Source of the DNA: Microlunatus sagamiharensis | Lineage (GTDB): Bacteria; Actinomycetota; Actinomycetes; Propionibacteriales; Propionibacteriaceae | Length of the DNA: 64,000 bases | NCBI RefSeq assembly: GCF_900105785.1 | Contig: NZ_LT629799.1 | Coordinates: 1-64,000 of the forward strand | Reading direction: 5' to 3' | Shown here: positions 33,216-41,970 of the stretch, one piece after another | Layout of the letters: every line of letters begins with the position of its first letter | Position numbering within the stretch: the first letter of the stretch is position 1 | Made by a program: the position numbers and the translations under genes | The notes under the pieces: model-generated | The model's database searches: none | Told to the model about the DNA's origin: nothing | What the model saw: the letters and a program-made list of their open reading frames with translations, nothing else

Positions 33216-33889
33216 CCCGGGTGCTGGTCGTCGAGGACGAGCCGTCCTACCGCGAGACGCTCGCGTACATGCTCGGCCGGGAGGGCTTCGAGGTGGTCGA
33301 GGCCGCCGACGGGGCCGAGGGCCTCGCCGCGTACGACCGCTCGGGCGCCGACATCGTGCTGCTCGACCTGATGATGCCGGGGATCCCCGGCACCGAGGTG
33401 TGCCGCCAGCTGCGCCAGCGCGGCCCCGTGCCGGTGATCATGCTGACCGCCCGCGACTCCGAGATCGACAAGGTCGTCGGGCTCGAGCTGGGCGCCGACG
33501 ACTACGTCACCAAGCCCTTCAGCCACCGCGAGCTCGTCGCGCGGATCCGCGCCGTGCTGCGGCGCGGGCAGGACGTCGAGCTGGTGCCCGACGTGGTCGA
33601 GGCCGGCGGCGTGCGCATGGACGTCGAGCGCCACGAGGTCGCCGTCGAGGGCAAGCCGGTCAAGCTCGCGCTCAAGGAGTTCGAGCTGCTGGAGATGCTG
33701 CTGCGCAACGCCGGGCGCGTGATGACCCGCGGGCAGCTCATCGACCGGATCTGGGGCGCCGACTACGTGGGGGACACGAAGACCCTCGACGTCCACGTGA
33801 AGCGCCTGCGCGCCAAGCTCGAGACCGACCCGGGCAACCCGGAGCACCTGCTCACCGTGCGGGGGCTGGGGTACAAGTTCGAGGCTTAG
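33212..33889 (+). CDS. regX3: Response regulator RegX3-like (OmpR family)
   Basis: The 225-residue protein has a receiver domain with acidic pocket LVVEDEPSYRE, phospho-acceptor Asp in ADIVLLDLMMPGIPGTEV, the Thr in VIMLTARDSEIDK and Lys in DDYVTKPFSHREL. An OmpR winged helix follows (LALKEFELLEMLLRNAGRVM, TRGQLIDRIWGADYVGDTKT). Together with SenX3 it controls phosphate-starvation genes. It is translationally coupled to senX3 through the GTGA overlap. Hairpin repeat copy 2 begins 8 nt after the stop. Confidence 0.93.
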   Translation: MTRVLVVEDEPSYRETLAYMLGREGFEVVEAADGAEGLAAYDRSGADIVLLDLMMPGIPGTEVCRQLRQRGPVPVIMLTARDSEIDKVVGLELGADDYVTKPFSHRELVARIRAVLRRGQDVELVPDVVEAGGVRMDVERHEVAVEGKPVKLALKEFELLEMLLRNAGRVMTRGQLIDRIWGADYVGDTKTLDVHVKRLRAKLETDPGNPEHLLTVRGLGYKFEA

Positions 33890-33896
33890 TTCTCTG

Positions 33897-34009
33897 TCCT
33901 CGCTCCGCTCGGACGCGGACCGGGCTCTGGTCCGGCGCCTTCCTCCCTGCCGGGCAGGACGAAGAGCGTGTCCTGCCCGTCCGGTCGTCCAGGCGCCGGC
34001 GCCCGGTCC
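33897..34009 (+). repeat. Hairpin repeat family, copy 2
   Basis: This is the best-preserved copy. Outer stem GGACCGGGC 33917-33925 pairs with 34001-34009; middle stem CCGGCGCCT 33932-33940 pairs with 33991-33999; inner stem CGGGCAGGAC 33951-33960 pairs with 33970-33979 around the loop GAAGAGCGT. All three are perfect. The strands TCCTCCCTGC and TCCGGTCGTCC separate the middle and inner stems. The copy begins 8 nt after the regX3 stop, in the same direction. Compared with copy 1, the inner-stem A-T pair becomes G-C on both sides. Confidence 0.85.
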
Positions 34010-34157
34010 GGCGTCGGCACGGGCGTGACCTGCCGGAACTGGGTGCGCACGGGATCGCCGGAACTACCGCTGAGGCTTGAGCCTTACAACGGCAGGGTCC
34101 TGCAGAGCGCTGACGCGCCTTTGGCCTACGGCGTGGCGCTGGGGCTCGGGGCCGCGG

Positions 34158-34739
34158 TCACGCTCGGGAGGCCGAGGGGCTCGCGGACGGCGTGACCTCG
34201 GTGTAGGGCGGGAGGTTGCCGTCGACGACCGTCGTGCGGGTGGTGTAGCTGCCCGCCTTGGCGAAGGTGAGGGTGACGTCGGCGTCCAGGCCGGCCTGGA
34301 GGCCGGAGGCGCCACTGATGGTCAGGAACGGCTGCTCGTCGGTCAGGACGACCTGCGCGTTGTTCGTCAGCAGGACCGGGCCGGACTGCTGCGCGGTGAA
34401 GGCGGAGCCCTTGCTGCCGTCGGCCCTGTAGGGCGTGCCGGTGACCGAGGTGAGGGTGTCGCGGCCGGAGGTCACCATCGTCGCGGAGACGATGCCCTCG
34501 CCCGGGCTGCGGCTGATGATCAGCAGGTTGCGCACGTGCACGACGCTGTCGGGGACCGACTGGTCGCCGACGTCGAAGTTGACGCCCTCGGCGGGCGTGT
34601 ACGGGCGCAGGGTCTGCGCTCCCATCCCGCAGGCGGCGGTCGGCAGCACCACCGCGAGGGCGGCGCCCACGAGGACGGCCCTGGTCCGTGCCGTACGCGC
34701 GGGCCGAGGACGGCTGGCGCGGTGCGCGGTGACGGTCAC
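34158..34739 (-). CDS. Predicted secreted lipoprotein, DUF461/PCu(A)C-like
   Basis: GTG 34739 gives a 193-residue protein with an Arg-rich N-terminus, a hydrophobic core AVLVGAALAVVLPTAACG and a probable lipidation Cys. The mature part, VVHVRNLLIISRSPGEGIVS, then DTLTSVTGTPYRADGSKGSA and LTISGASGLQAGLDADVTLT, resembles actinobacterial DUF461 lipoproteins related to the PCu(A)C copper-chaperone fold. The Met/His copper motif of true PCu(A)C proteins is not visible, so copper binding should not be assumed. The C-terminus is Ser/Pro rich. It is convergent with regX3, from which it is separated by repeat copy 2. Confidence 0.62.
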   Translation of the reverse strand: MTVTAHRASRPRPARTARTRAVLVGAALAVVLPTAACGMGAQTLRPYTPAEGVNFDVGDQSVPDSVVHVRNLLIISRSPGEGIVSATMVTSGRDTLTSVTGTPYRADGSKGSAFTAQQSGPVLLTNNAQVVLTDEQPFLTISGASGLQAGLDADVTLTFAKAGSYTTRTTVVDGNLPPYTEVTPSASPSASRA

Positions 34740-35046
34740 GCTGACCCCTGTCTCGTTCTGGTCGTTGCGGGCGCCGGGAGGACACTGGTGCCAGGCGGTG
34801 CCTGGGCGTGCCTTGCGGTGCTCGTGGGACTGCTGGTCGATCGGGAGCAGCCTAGCGACACCGGAGACCCGGGTGCAGGTACGACCCGGCGCCGCGGACC
34901 GTGCCGGGACCCGCACGCATAGGAAGCACAGGTTTGTCAACCCCCGAGCCGTCCGCAAAGGGCCTCTGACCAGGAGTAACGCCCCTTGGGCGACCCTGTG
35001 AGCGTGCTAAACTCGGGTGTCGGGAAATCGGGGCACTTGGAGGAAC
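34740..35046. promoter_or_regulatory. Divergent promoter region of the lipoprotein and carD
   Basis: The 307-nt intergenic region holds a likely housekeeping promoter for carD: TTGGGC (34986-34991) and TAAACT (35008-35013) with a 16-nt spacer. The carD ribosome binding site TGGAGGAAC follows at 35037-35045. I see no other clear element; the lipoprotein promoter must be in the first 200 nt but is not recognisable. Confidence 0.55.
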
Positions 35047-35532
35047 ATGTCTTTCACAGTCGGCGAAACGGTTGTCTACCCGAATCACGGCGCTGCCGTG
35101 ATCGAGGACATCGAGACTCGGCAGATCAAGGGCGAGGACCGGCTGTACCTGGTGCTGCGCATCGTGGGCCAGACCGACCTCGTGGTCCGCGTGCCGGCCA
35201 TGAACCTCGACCTCGTCGGTGTTCGTGACGTCGTCGACGCCGACGGCCTGGAGCGCGTCTTCAGCGTGCTGCGGGCGCCGCACACGGAGGAGCCGACCAA
35301 CTGGTCGCGCCGCTACAAGGCCAACCTGGAGAAGCTGCACTCGGGCAACGTGCTCAAGGTCGCCGAGGTCGTCCGCGACCTGTGGCGTCGTGAGCGCGAG
35401 CGGGGCCTGTCGGCCGGCGAGAAGCGCATGCTTGCCAAGGCGCGTCAGATCCTCGTCTCCGAGCTCGCGCTCGCCGAGCGGGTCGAGGAGACCCGCGCGG
35501 AGGTCCTGCTCGACGAGGTCCTGGCCTCCTGA
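35047..35532 (+). CDS. carD: CarD-family RNA polymerase-binding transcription regulator
   Basis: The 161-residue protein starts [20 protein letters not shown], the beginning of the RNA-polymerase-interacting Tudor-like domain. This is followed by [20 protein letters not shown] and a helical DNA-binding half ([40 protein letters not shown]) with the conserved Trp in VRDLW that wedges open promoter DNA. CarD stabilises the open complex at rRNA and many other promoters and is essential in Mycobacterium. It has a strong promoter and ribosome binding site. ispF follows 44 nt downstream; the usual ispD between them is missing. Confidence 0.96.
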   Translation: MSFTVGETVVYPNHGAAVIEDIETRQIKGEDRLYLVLRIVGQTDLVVRVPAMNLDLVGVRDVVDADGLERVFSVLRAPHTEEPTNWSRRYKANLEKLHSGNVLKVAEVVRDLWRRERERGLSAGEKRMLAKARQILVSELALAERVEETRAEVLLDEVLAS

Positions 35533-35576
35533 GCCTGTCCCCCGGGGCAGCAGCAGACGACAGCGCAGCACGACTC

Positions 35577-35612
35577 ATGGACGTCCGTACCGGTATCGGT
35601 ACGGACGTCCAT
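35577..35612 (+). promoter_or_regulatory. Perfect hairpin covering the ispF start codon
   Basis: The first 15 nt of ispF (ATGGACGTCCGTACC, 35577-35591) are the exact reverse complement of 35598-35612, with loop GGTATC. The start codon and first twelve codons can therefore fold into a 15-bp stem. No clear ribosome binding site precedes the ATG. This could restrict initiation or couple it to carD translation. Confidence 0.7.
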
Positions 35613-36053
35613 CGTCTTGTGGAGGGTCGTCCGATGACCGTTGCCGGGCTGCGGTTCGACGACGCGTACGGGCCCGAGGGCCACTCCGACGGCGACGTGG
35701 TGGCGCACGCGGCCTGCGACGCCCTGCTCGGCGCTGCCGGGCTGGGGGACCTCGGGTCCAACTACGGGACGAGCGAGCCCGAGTGGAGCGGCGCCTCGGG
35801 CGTCGCGTTCCTGGTCGAGACCAGCCGCCGCCTGCGGGCCGCCGGCTGGGAGCCGGTGAACGTCGCGGTGCAGCTCGTCGGCAACCGGCCCAAGCTGGGC
35901 CCGCGCAGGGCCGAGGCGCAGGCCGTGATGAGCGAGGCCGTGGGTGCGCCGGTCACCCTCTCGGCGACCACGACCGACGGGCTCGGCCTCACCGGCCGCG
36001 GCGAGGGCATCGCCGCACTGGCCACGGCGCTGGTGCGCCGGACCGGCGCCTGA
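35577..36053 (+). CDS. ispF: 2-C-methyl-D-erythritol 2,4-cyclodiphosphate synthase
   Basis: The 158-residue enzyme has the metal ligands in GIGTDVHRL and [20 protein letters not shown], the [20 protein letters not shown] loop (usually LGDIGxxF) and the C-terminal [20 protein letters not shown]. It closes 4-diphosphocytidyl-methylerythritol 2-phosphate into the cyclodiphosphate in the non-mevalonate isoprenoid pathway. ATG 35577 is forced by the conserved [11 protein letters not shown] start. In many actinobacteria ispD lies between carD and ispF or is fused to ispF; here it is absent. The start codon is inside a 15-bp hairpin. Confidence 0.95.
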   Translation: MDVRTGIGTDVHRLVEGRPMTVAGLRFDDAYGPEGHSDGDVVAHAACDALLGAAGLGDLGSNYGTSEPEWSGASGVAFLVETSRRLRAAGWEPVNVAVQLVGNRPKLGPRRAEAQAVMSEAVGAPVTLSATTTDGLGLTGRGEGIAALATALVRRTGA

Positions 36054-36059
36054 GCCTGG

Positions 36060-36195
36060 AACGCCCCCTGAGCCTGTCGAAGGGCCTCGTCAGAGGTCGG
36101 CGTCCCCGACCGGCGCAGTAGGAGGACACCAACCCGTCCCTGCTGCCCTTCGACGGGCTCAGGGGGCGTTCCTGCTGCCCTCCGACAGGCTCAGA
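36060..36195. repeat. CTGAGCCTGTCGAAGGG-type repeats forming a 26-bp inverted pair
   Basis: 36060-36085 and 36145-36170 are reverse complements over 26 nt with a single mismatch, each containing a CCCTGAGCC(T/C)GTCGAAGGG unit. A third, partial unit (GACAGGCTCAGAGGG) ends near 36195. They fill the gap between convergent ispF and the metallopeptidase gene and could act as a bidirectional terminator. The repeat type also occurs at 29701 and 63086. Confidence 0.75.
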
Positions 36196-36203
36196 GGGAG
36201 CCC

Positions 36204-37304
36204 TCAGCGAACCTGGCTCTTCGGCGCGGTGAAGGTGTTGCAGGTGCTGATCGTGGCGTTGCCGAGGCCCTGGTCGCCCCAGTAGACGCGGGAGCGGGCG
36301 AGCCCGTGGTTGCCGACCATGTTCGGGTCGCCGGTCACCTCGTCGTCGCCGACCGCCTTGTAGGTGTCCTCGATGCCCTGCAGGTCGGACTGCTGGATGC
36401 CCAGCGAGGTCGCTACCGCGCGGATGTACATGCCCGACAGGCAGTCGGCCTGCACCTCGAGGCGGCGGCTGTAGAGGAGGTCGGTCTGCTCGTCGCCGGA
36501 CTGCTGGCCCAGCGCCTTGGCCGAGATGAGGATGCCGGTGCGCGCCTGCAGCGCGTGACCGAACTCGTGGGCGATGACGACGTCGGCGGCCCACTTGTCC
36601 TCGGCGACGATGGGCACCGCCCTCGCCAGCTGGTTGGAGTAGTAGACCTGCTGGTCGGCGGCGCAGTAGAAGGCGTTGACGCCGCTGGTGCCGCACCTGG
36701 TGGTCATCTTGGCGCCGTAGATCGTGACGCTCGGTCGCACGATGACGAGCCCGGCCTCGGTGACCGGCGGTTCCCACACCCGGACCAGGCACTCCATCTG
36801 ACCGTTGAAGTGGTCGGCCAGCTGGGAGTCGGAGGCGGTGCCGACATTGATCGGCTTCGCGTCGCAGCGCACGGGGGCCGGGACCGACTGGCCGTAGAAC
36901 GGGCTGTCCGTGATGACCTGCTCGGCCTCCTCGTACGTCTCCGGCACCGGCAGCGGCGGCGGGGACGTGTCGGGCGGCGGGACCCGGTAGTCGTCGTTCT
37001 GGTAGGCGACGTCGCTGTTGTCGCTGCCGCCGCTGCCCAGGCCGGTCGCGACGAACCCGATCAGCGCGATGCCGGCGAGGAGCACCAGCCCGATGAGCAG
37101 CAACGTGCCGGCGCCGCCGCGGCGCTGGGGCCGCTGCGGGCCGCCGCCGAAGGACGGCCCGCCGCGCGGCGCGTAGCCCGGGACGGGGCGCCCGTACGCC
37201 GGCTGGCCGTAGCCCTGGCCGAACCCGCCGGAGGGGTAGCCCTGCTGCTGCCAGGAGCCGCCCGGCCGCCCGTACGGCTGCCCGCCCCACTGCTGGTTGC
37301 TCAC
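36204..37304 (-). CDS. Membrane-anchored neutral zinc metallopeptidase (YpfJ type)
   Basis: The 366-residue protein begins with a Gly/Pro/Tyr/Gln-rich cytoplasmic tail (QQWGGQPYGRPGGSWQQQGY), then one membrane helix TLLLIGLVLLAGIALIGFVA and an extracellular catalytic domain. The zinc motif is VVIAHEFGHALQ (HEFGH). Later come RRLEVQADCLSGMYI, with the likely third ligand Glu/Asp, and several Cys pairs (MTTRCGTSGVNAFYC). This is the putative neutral zinc metallopeptidase family widespread in actinobacteria. GTG 37304 follows a TACGCT box by 7 nt, suggesting a leaderless start. The substrate is unknown. Confidence 0.85.
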   Translation of the reverse strand: MSNQQWGGQPYGRPGGSWQQQGYPSGGFGQGYGQPAYGRPVPGYAPRGGPSFGGGPQRPQRRGGAGTLLLIGLVLLAGIALIGFVATGLGSGGSDNSDVAYQNDDYRVPPPDTSPPPLPVPETYEEAEQVITDSPFYGQSVPAPVRCDAKPINVGTASDSQLADHFNGQMECLVRVWEPPVTEAGLVIVRPSVTIYGAKMTTRCGTSGVNAFYCAADQQVYYSNQLARAVPIVAEDKWAADVVIAHEFGHALQARTGILISAKALGQQSGDEQTDLLYSRRLEVQADCLSGMYIRAVATSLGIQQSDLQGIEDTYKAVGDDEVTGDPNMVGNHGLARSRVYWGDQGLGNATISTCNTFTAPKSQVR

Positions 37305-37345
37305 GGGAGGGAGCGTAGTGCTCCACAGGGCCCCCTGAAGATGGA

Positions 37346-39073
37346 ATGATCCGGCCCGTGCACACACGATCCAGCGCCCCGGCGGTCGTCCTCGGCCGGC
37401 CCCGCCGCGTCGTCGCCCTGCTGGCCCTCCTGCTGCTGGCCGTCGGTCTGCTCGCCGGTCCCACGGCCCGCGACGCGCACGCGGAGGGCACGGCCTCGCG
37501 CGTGGTCGCGGTCGGCAACCTGGCCAAGGACGGGACGCTGAAGGTGACGGAGACGATCACCTTCGACGGCTCGGCGCCTGGTGAGGTGACGCAGAAGTTC
37601 GAGACCCTGCAGAACCTCGTCGGTGACCGTCAGTACAGGACGACGGTCCGCGACGTCGGCGCGACCGCCGGCGGCGCACCCGTGACGCCGCAGGTGAGCA
37701 CCGAGGGCCGCTACACGACGGTCACCGTGGCGACGAACGGCGCCTCCGAGATCGTGATCAGCTACACCGTCGACGGCGCGGTGGTCACCGTCCCCGACGG
37801 CACCGCGCTGCAGTGGCGGATGCTGCAGGGCCTCGACCTCACCGTGACCTCGTTCCAGGCGCGCGTGCTCATCCCGGGCACCTTCACCTACGTCCGCTGC
37901 ACCGCGGGCGCCCCGAACTCCTCGACGCCCTGCCTCTCCGCCGCCGCCGGCACCGAGGACGCCACCACCCCGACCTTCACCGACGGCCCGCGCGGCGAGG
38001 GCGAGGTCGTCGGCGTCGACATCGGCTTCCCGGCCGGCGAGGTCGCGGCGAACGAGAAGATCGAGTACCGCTGGACGGTCGGGCGCGCGTTCTCGCCCGA
38101 CCCGCTGCCGCTGGGCATCGCGGTCGGCCTGCTCGTGCTCGGCGGGCTGGCGCTGCTCCTGGCCCACCGGCGCCGCGGCGCCGACGCCGCCTTCAAGGGC
38201 GAGGCCGCGCCGGTCGGCCAGTTCGTGCCCGTCGGGCCGGGCCAGTCGGAGTTCCGCGTGGTCGGCGACGTCCGCCCGGGCCACGTCGGCACGGTCGCCG
38301 ACGAGCGCGTCGACCCGATCGACGTGACCGCGACGCTGGTCGACCTGGCTGTGCGCGGCCACCTGCTGATCACCGAGCTGCCGCGCCCGAGCGCGTACGG
38401 GCGGGCCGACTGGACGCTCACCCGCACCGGTGACGGCGAGGGGCTGCGGCCCTTCGAGCAGCGGCTCCTCGAGGGCATCGCCCCGGACGGCAGCCCGGTG
38501 AAGGTCTCCGAGATCGGCGCCCGCGTGCACGGGGCCATCGGTGGCGTGCAGGACGCGCTCTACGACGAGGTCGTGGCCAACGGCTGGTACGCCCGCCGTC
38601 CCGACGTCGTCCGCAGCCGGGGCATGCAGCTCGCCTTCGGCGTGCTCATGGGCGCCGTGGTCGTCACCGCGCTGCTCGCGGCGTTCACCACCTTCGGCCT
38701 GGTCGGGCTCGCGCTCGTCATCCTCGGCCTCGGGCTGATCCTCGTCGCGCAGGAGGCGCCGGCGCGCACCAGCAAGGGTGTCGCCCTGCTGCAGGGCCTG
38801 GGCGCGCTGCGCTCGGACCTGATGACGCAACCGACCGACCAGATGCCGCCCGGCCGTGCGGTCGACGAGCTCTCCGAGGTGCTGCCGTACGCGATCGTGC
38901 TCGGCGGCAGCGACCGCTGGCTCGACGCCCTCGCGGCCACCGACACCGACGCCGCCCCGGACCCCGAGGACCTCGACTGGTACCACGGTCCCGACGACTG
39001 GCACCTGCGCGACCTCCCGGAGTCGCTGCGCAACTTCACGACCACCGTCTCCGGAACCCTGTTCACCCGGTAG
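37346..39073 (+). CDS. DUF2207 membrane protein
   Basis: The 575-residue protein has an N-terminal signal/anchor (VVALLALLLLAVGLLAGPTA), a large extracytoplasmic beta-rich domain typical of DUF2207 (LKVTETITFDGSAPGEVTQK), a helix LPLGIAVGLLVLGGLALLLA and a cytoplasmic winged-helix-like part (VDPIDVTATLVDLAVRGHLL). It also has two adjacent helices (AFGVLMGAVVVTALLAAFTT, LVGLALVILGLGLILVA). ATG 37346 is the first start; GTG 37358 is an alternative. DUF2207 proteins are common in actinobacteria and have no assigned role. It is divergent from the metallopeptidase. Confidence 0.82.
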   Translation: MIRPVHTRSSAPAVVLGRPRRVVALLALLLLAVGLLAGPTARDAHAEGTASRVVAVGNLAKDGTLKVTETITFDGSAPGEVTQKFETLQNLVGDRQYRTTVRDVGATAGGAPVTPQVSTEGRYTTVTVATNGASEIVISYTVDGAVVTVPDGTALQWRMLQGLDLTVTSFQARVLIPGTFTYVRCTAGAPNSSTPCLSAAAGTEDATTPTFTDGPRGEGEVVGVDIGFPAGEVAANEKIEYRWTVGRAFSPDPLPLGIAVGLLVLGGLALLLAHRRRGADAAFKGEAAPVGQFVPVGPGQSEFRVVGDVRPGHVGTVADERVDPIDVTATLVDLAVRGHLLITELPRPSAYGRADWTLTRTGDGEGLRPFEQRLLEGIAPDGSPVKVSEIGARVHGAIGGVQDALYDEVVANGWYARRPDVVRSRGMQLAFGVLMGAVVVTALLAAFTTFGLVGLALVILGLGLILVAQEAPARTSKGVALLQGLGALRSDLMTQPTDQMPPGRAVDELSEVLPYAIVLGGSDRWLDALAATDTDAAPDPEDLDWYHGPDDWHLRDLPESLRNFTTTVSGTLFTR

Positions 39074-39134
39074 CCGCACGGCTCCTGGGCAGACGCTGAC
39101 GGGGCCGCGGGTCCTCGGACCGGAAGGCCACCTG

Positions 39135-40616
39135 ATGACCGAGAGCTCCACCCGCTGGTTGTTCGGCGACCAGCTCGGTGACTACTTCCTCGACGACGAC
39201 GACCAGCAGGTCGTCCTCGTGGAGTCGCGGCGGGTGTTCCGGCGGCGGCGCTTCCACCGCCAGAAGGCCCACCTGGTCCTCTCCGCGATGCGCCACCGCG
39301 CGGCCGAGCTGGGGGAGCGCTGCACCTACCTGGTGACCGAGACCTACCGCGAGGCGCTGGAGCAGGTCGAGGGCCCGCTCAGCGTCGTCCAGCCCACGAC
39401 CTGGGCCGCGCTGCACCTCGTCGACACCCTCGTCGGCGAGCGCGAGATCGAGCGGCTGCCCGCCCGCGGCTACGTGACCGGACGCGGTGAGTTCGGTCGG
39501 TGGGCCGACGGCCGGGGCCGGCGCCGGCTGCTGATGGAGAACTTCTACCGCGACGCCCGCACGCGCAACGACGTGCTGATGAAGGGCGCCGAGCCCGTCG
39601 AGGGCCGCTGGAACTTCGACGCCGACAACCGCGAACCTCCGCCGAGGTCGGGGCGCCTGGACATCCCCGAGCCGTGGTGGCCCGAGGAGGACGAGATCGA
39701 CGCGGCCGTCCGGGCCGACCTCGACGCGATGGAGGCCGACGGCATCGAGTTCGTGGGCGAGGACGGGCCGCGGCGGTTCGCGGCGTCGAGCGCGGAGGCG
39801 CAGGCCGCGCTCGACCACTTCGTCGAGCACCGGCTGCCGACCTTCGGCCGCTACGAGGACGCGATGCTCACCGGCGACCGCTGGATGGCCCACTCGCTGA
39901 TCTCAGCCCCGCTGAACCTCGGCCTGCTCGACCCGCTGGCGGTCGTGCGGACGGCGGAGGAGGCGTACGTCGCAGGCGAGGCCCCGATCTCCGCGGTGGA
40001 GGGCTTCGTGCGCCAGGTCATGGGCTGGCGCGACTACATCTGGAACCTCTACTGGTACCTCGGCGAGGACTACCGCAACGAGAACGCGCTCAAGGCGACG
40101 ACGCCGCTGCCGGAGTGGTTCACCCGGCTCGACCCGACGGGCACCGACGCCCGCTGCCTGTCCTGGTCGCTGTCGTCGGTCCGCGAGGTCGGCTGGGCCC
40201 ACCACATCCCGCGGCTGATGGTCATCGGCAACTACGCGCAGCAGCGCGGCTGGGACCCCCAGGAGCTGACCGACTGGTTCCACCGCAGCTTCGTCGACGG
40301 CTACGGCTGGGTGATGGTCCCCAACGTCGTGGGCATGAGCCAGTACGCCGACGACGGCGTGCTCGGCACCAAGCCGTACGTCGGCGGCGGGGCGTACATC
40401 AACCGGATGAGCGACTTCTGCGGCGACTGCGTCTACGACCCCAAGAAGCGCACCGGGGAGGACGCCTGCCCCTTCACGGTCGGCTACTGGGGCTTCCTGC
40501 ACCGCAACCGCGAGCACCTGAGCGGCAACTTCCGGATGGGGCAGGTGCTGCGCAACCTCGACCGGCTGAAGGACCTCGACCAGCTCCTGGAGGAGAACCC
40601 CGAGTTCTGTGCCTGA
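39135..40616 (+). CDS. FeS bacterial cryptochrome/photolyase (PhrB/CryB type)
   Basis: The 493-residue protein starts RWLFGDQLGDYFLDDDDQQV, as in the photolyase-related family that contains Agrobacterium PhrB and Rhodobacter CryB. The FAD domain shows AISAVEGFVRQVMGWRDYIW-type sequence, SSVREVGWAHHIPRLMVIGN and MVPNVVGMSQYADDGVLGTK. The 4Fe-4S ligand pattern is intact: one Cys in DARCLSWSL, then FCGDC (CxxC) and a fourth Cys twelve residues later in EDACPF. PhrB repairs (6-4) photoproducts; CryB acts as a photoreceptor. Repair is the more likely role here but is not provable from sequence. Hairpin repeat copy 3 begins 3 nt after the stop. Confidence 0.9.
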   Translation: MTESSTRWLFGDQLGDYFLDDDDQQVVLVESRRVFRRRRFHRQKAHLVLSAMRHRAAELGERCTYLVTETYREALEQVEGPLSVVQPTTWAALHLVDTLVGEREIERLPARGYVTGRGEFGRWADGRGRRRLLMENFYRDARTRNDVLMKGAEPVEGRWNFDADNREPPPRSGRLDIPEPWWPEEDEIDAAVRADLDAMEADGIEFVGEDGPRRFAASSAEAQAALDHFVEHRLPTFGRYEDAMLTGDRWMAHSLISAPLNLGLLDPLAVVRTAEEAYVAGEAPISAVEGFVRQVMGWRDYIWNLYWYLGEDYRNENALKATTPLPEWFTRLDPTGTDARCLSWSLSSVREVGWAHHIPRLMVIGNYAQQRGWDPQELTDWFHRSFVDGYGWVMVPNVVGMSQYADDGVLGTKPYVGGGAYINRMSDFCGDCVYDPKKRTGEDACPFTVGYWGFLHRNREHLSGNFRMGQVLRNLDRLKDLDQLLEENPEFCA

Positions 40617-40619
40617 TGG

Positions 40620-40733
40620 TCCTCGCTCCGCTCGGACGCGGCCCGCGCTCTGACCCGCTGCCTTCCTCCCTCCCGACCAGGACGAGAAGCGTGTCCTGCT
40701 CGTCCGGTCGTCCAGGCAGCGGCGCGCGGGCCG
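40620..40733 (+). repeat. Hairpin repeat family, copy 3
   Basis: Outer stem 40639-40648 pairs with 40722-40733 (CGGCCCGCGC type); middle stem CCGCTGCCT 40655-40663 pairs with 40714-40722; inner stem CGACCAGGAC 40674-40683 pairs with 40693-40702 with one mismatch, around the loop GAGAAGCGT. The unpaired strands TTCCTCCCTCC and TCCGGTCGTCCA match the other copies. It begins 3 nt after the photolyase-like gene, in the same direction. Confidence 0.85.
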
Positions 40734-40752
40734 GCGCCGGGTGGGTCGACGG

Positions 40753-41769
<1,017 letters not shown>

Positions 41770-41970
41770 GGGTCCAGCCTGCTCCTCGGCGCCGGCCCGC
41801 CGCGCGGCGGGACCGAGGACCTGTTTCTGACGGCACGCGACCGAACGTCGGTCCCAGGTCCTAGGGTGCTCGTACCTGCTGCTCGGGGGAGCCGGCCCGG
41901 GTGCCGACCGTCCACGGTCGGTGCCGGTGCCGGTGACGTCGAGAGCCCGCCGACGACCCTCGAGGACACC

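Noticed and set aside
34032-34065. Direct repeat GCCGGAACT (34032 and 34057) as a regulatory site
   Set aside because: It lies downstream of two convergent genes after repeat copy 2, where no promoter is expected; probably chance or repeat debris.
34158-34739. Copper chaperone assignment for the lipoprotein
   Set aside because: The Met/His copper motif of PCu(A)C proteins is not visible; only fold-level resemblance remains.
36060-36195. CRISPR array
   Set aside because: The repeats are few, partly inverted and without equal-length spacers; no cas genes are present.
41862-41867. Strong promoter call for the M43 protease
   Set aside because: TAGGGT is a fair -10 box, but no matching -35 hexamer was found, so I only mention it in the gene entry.
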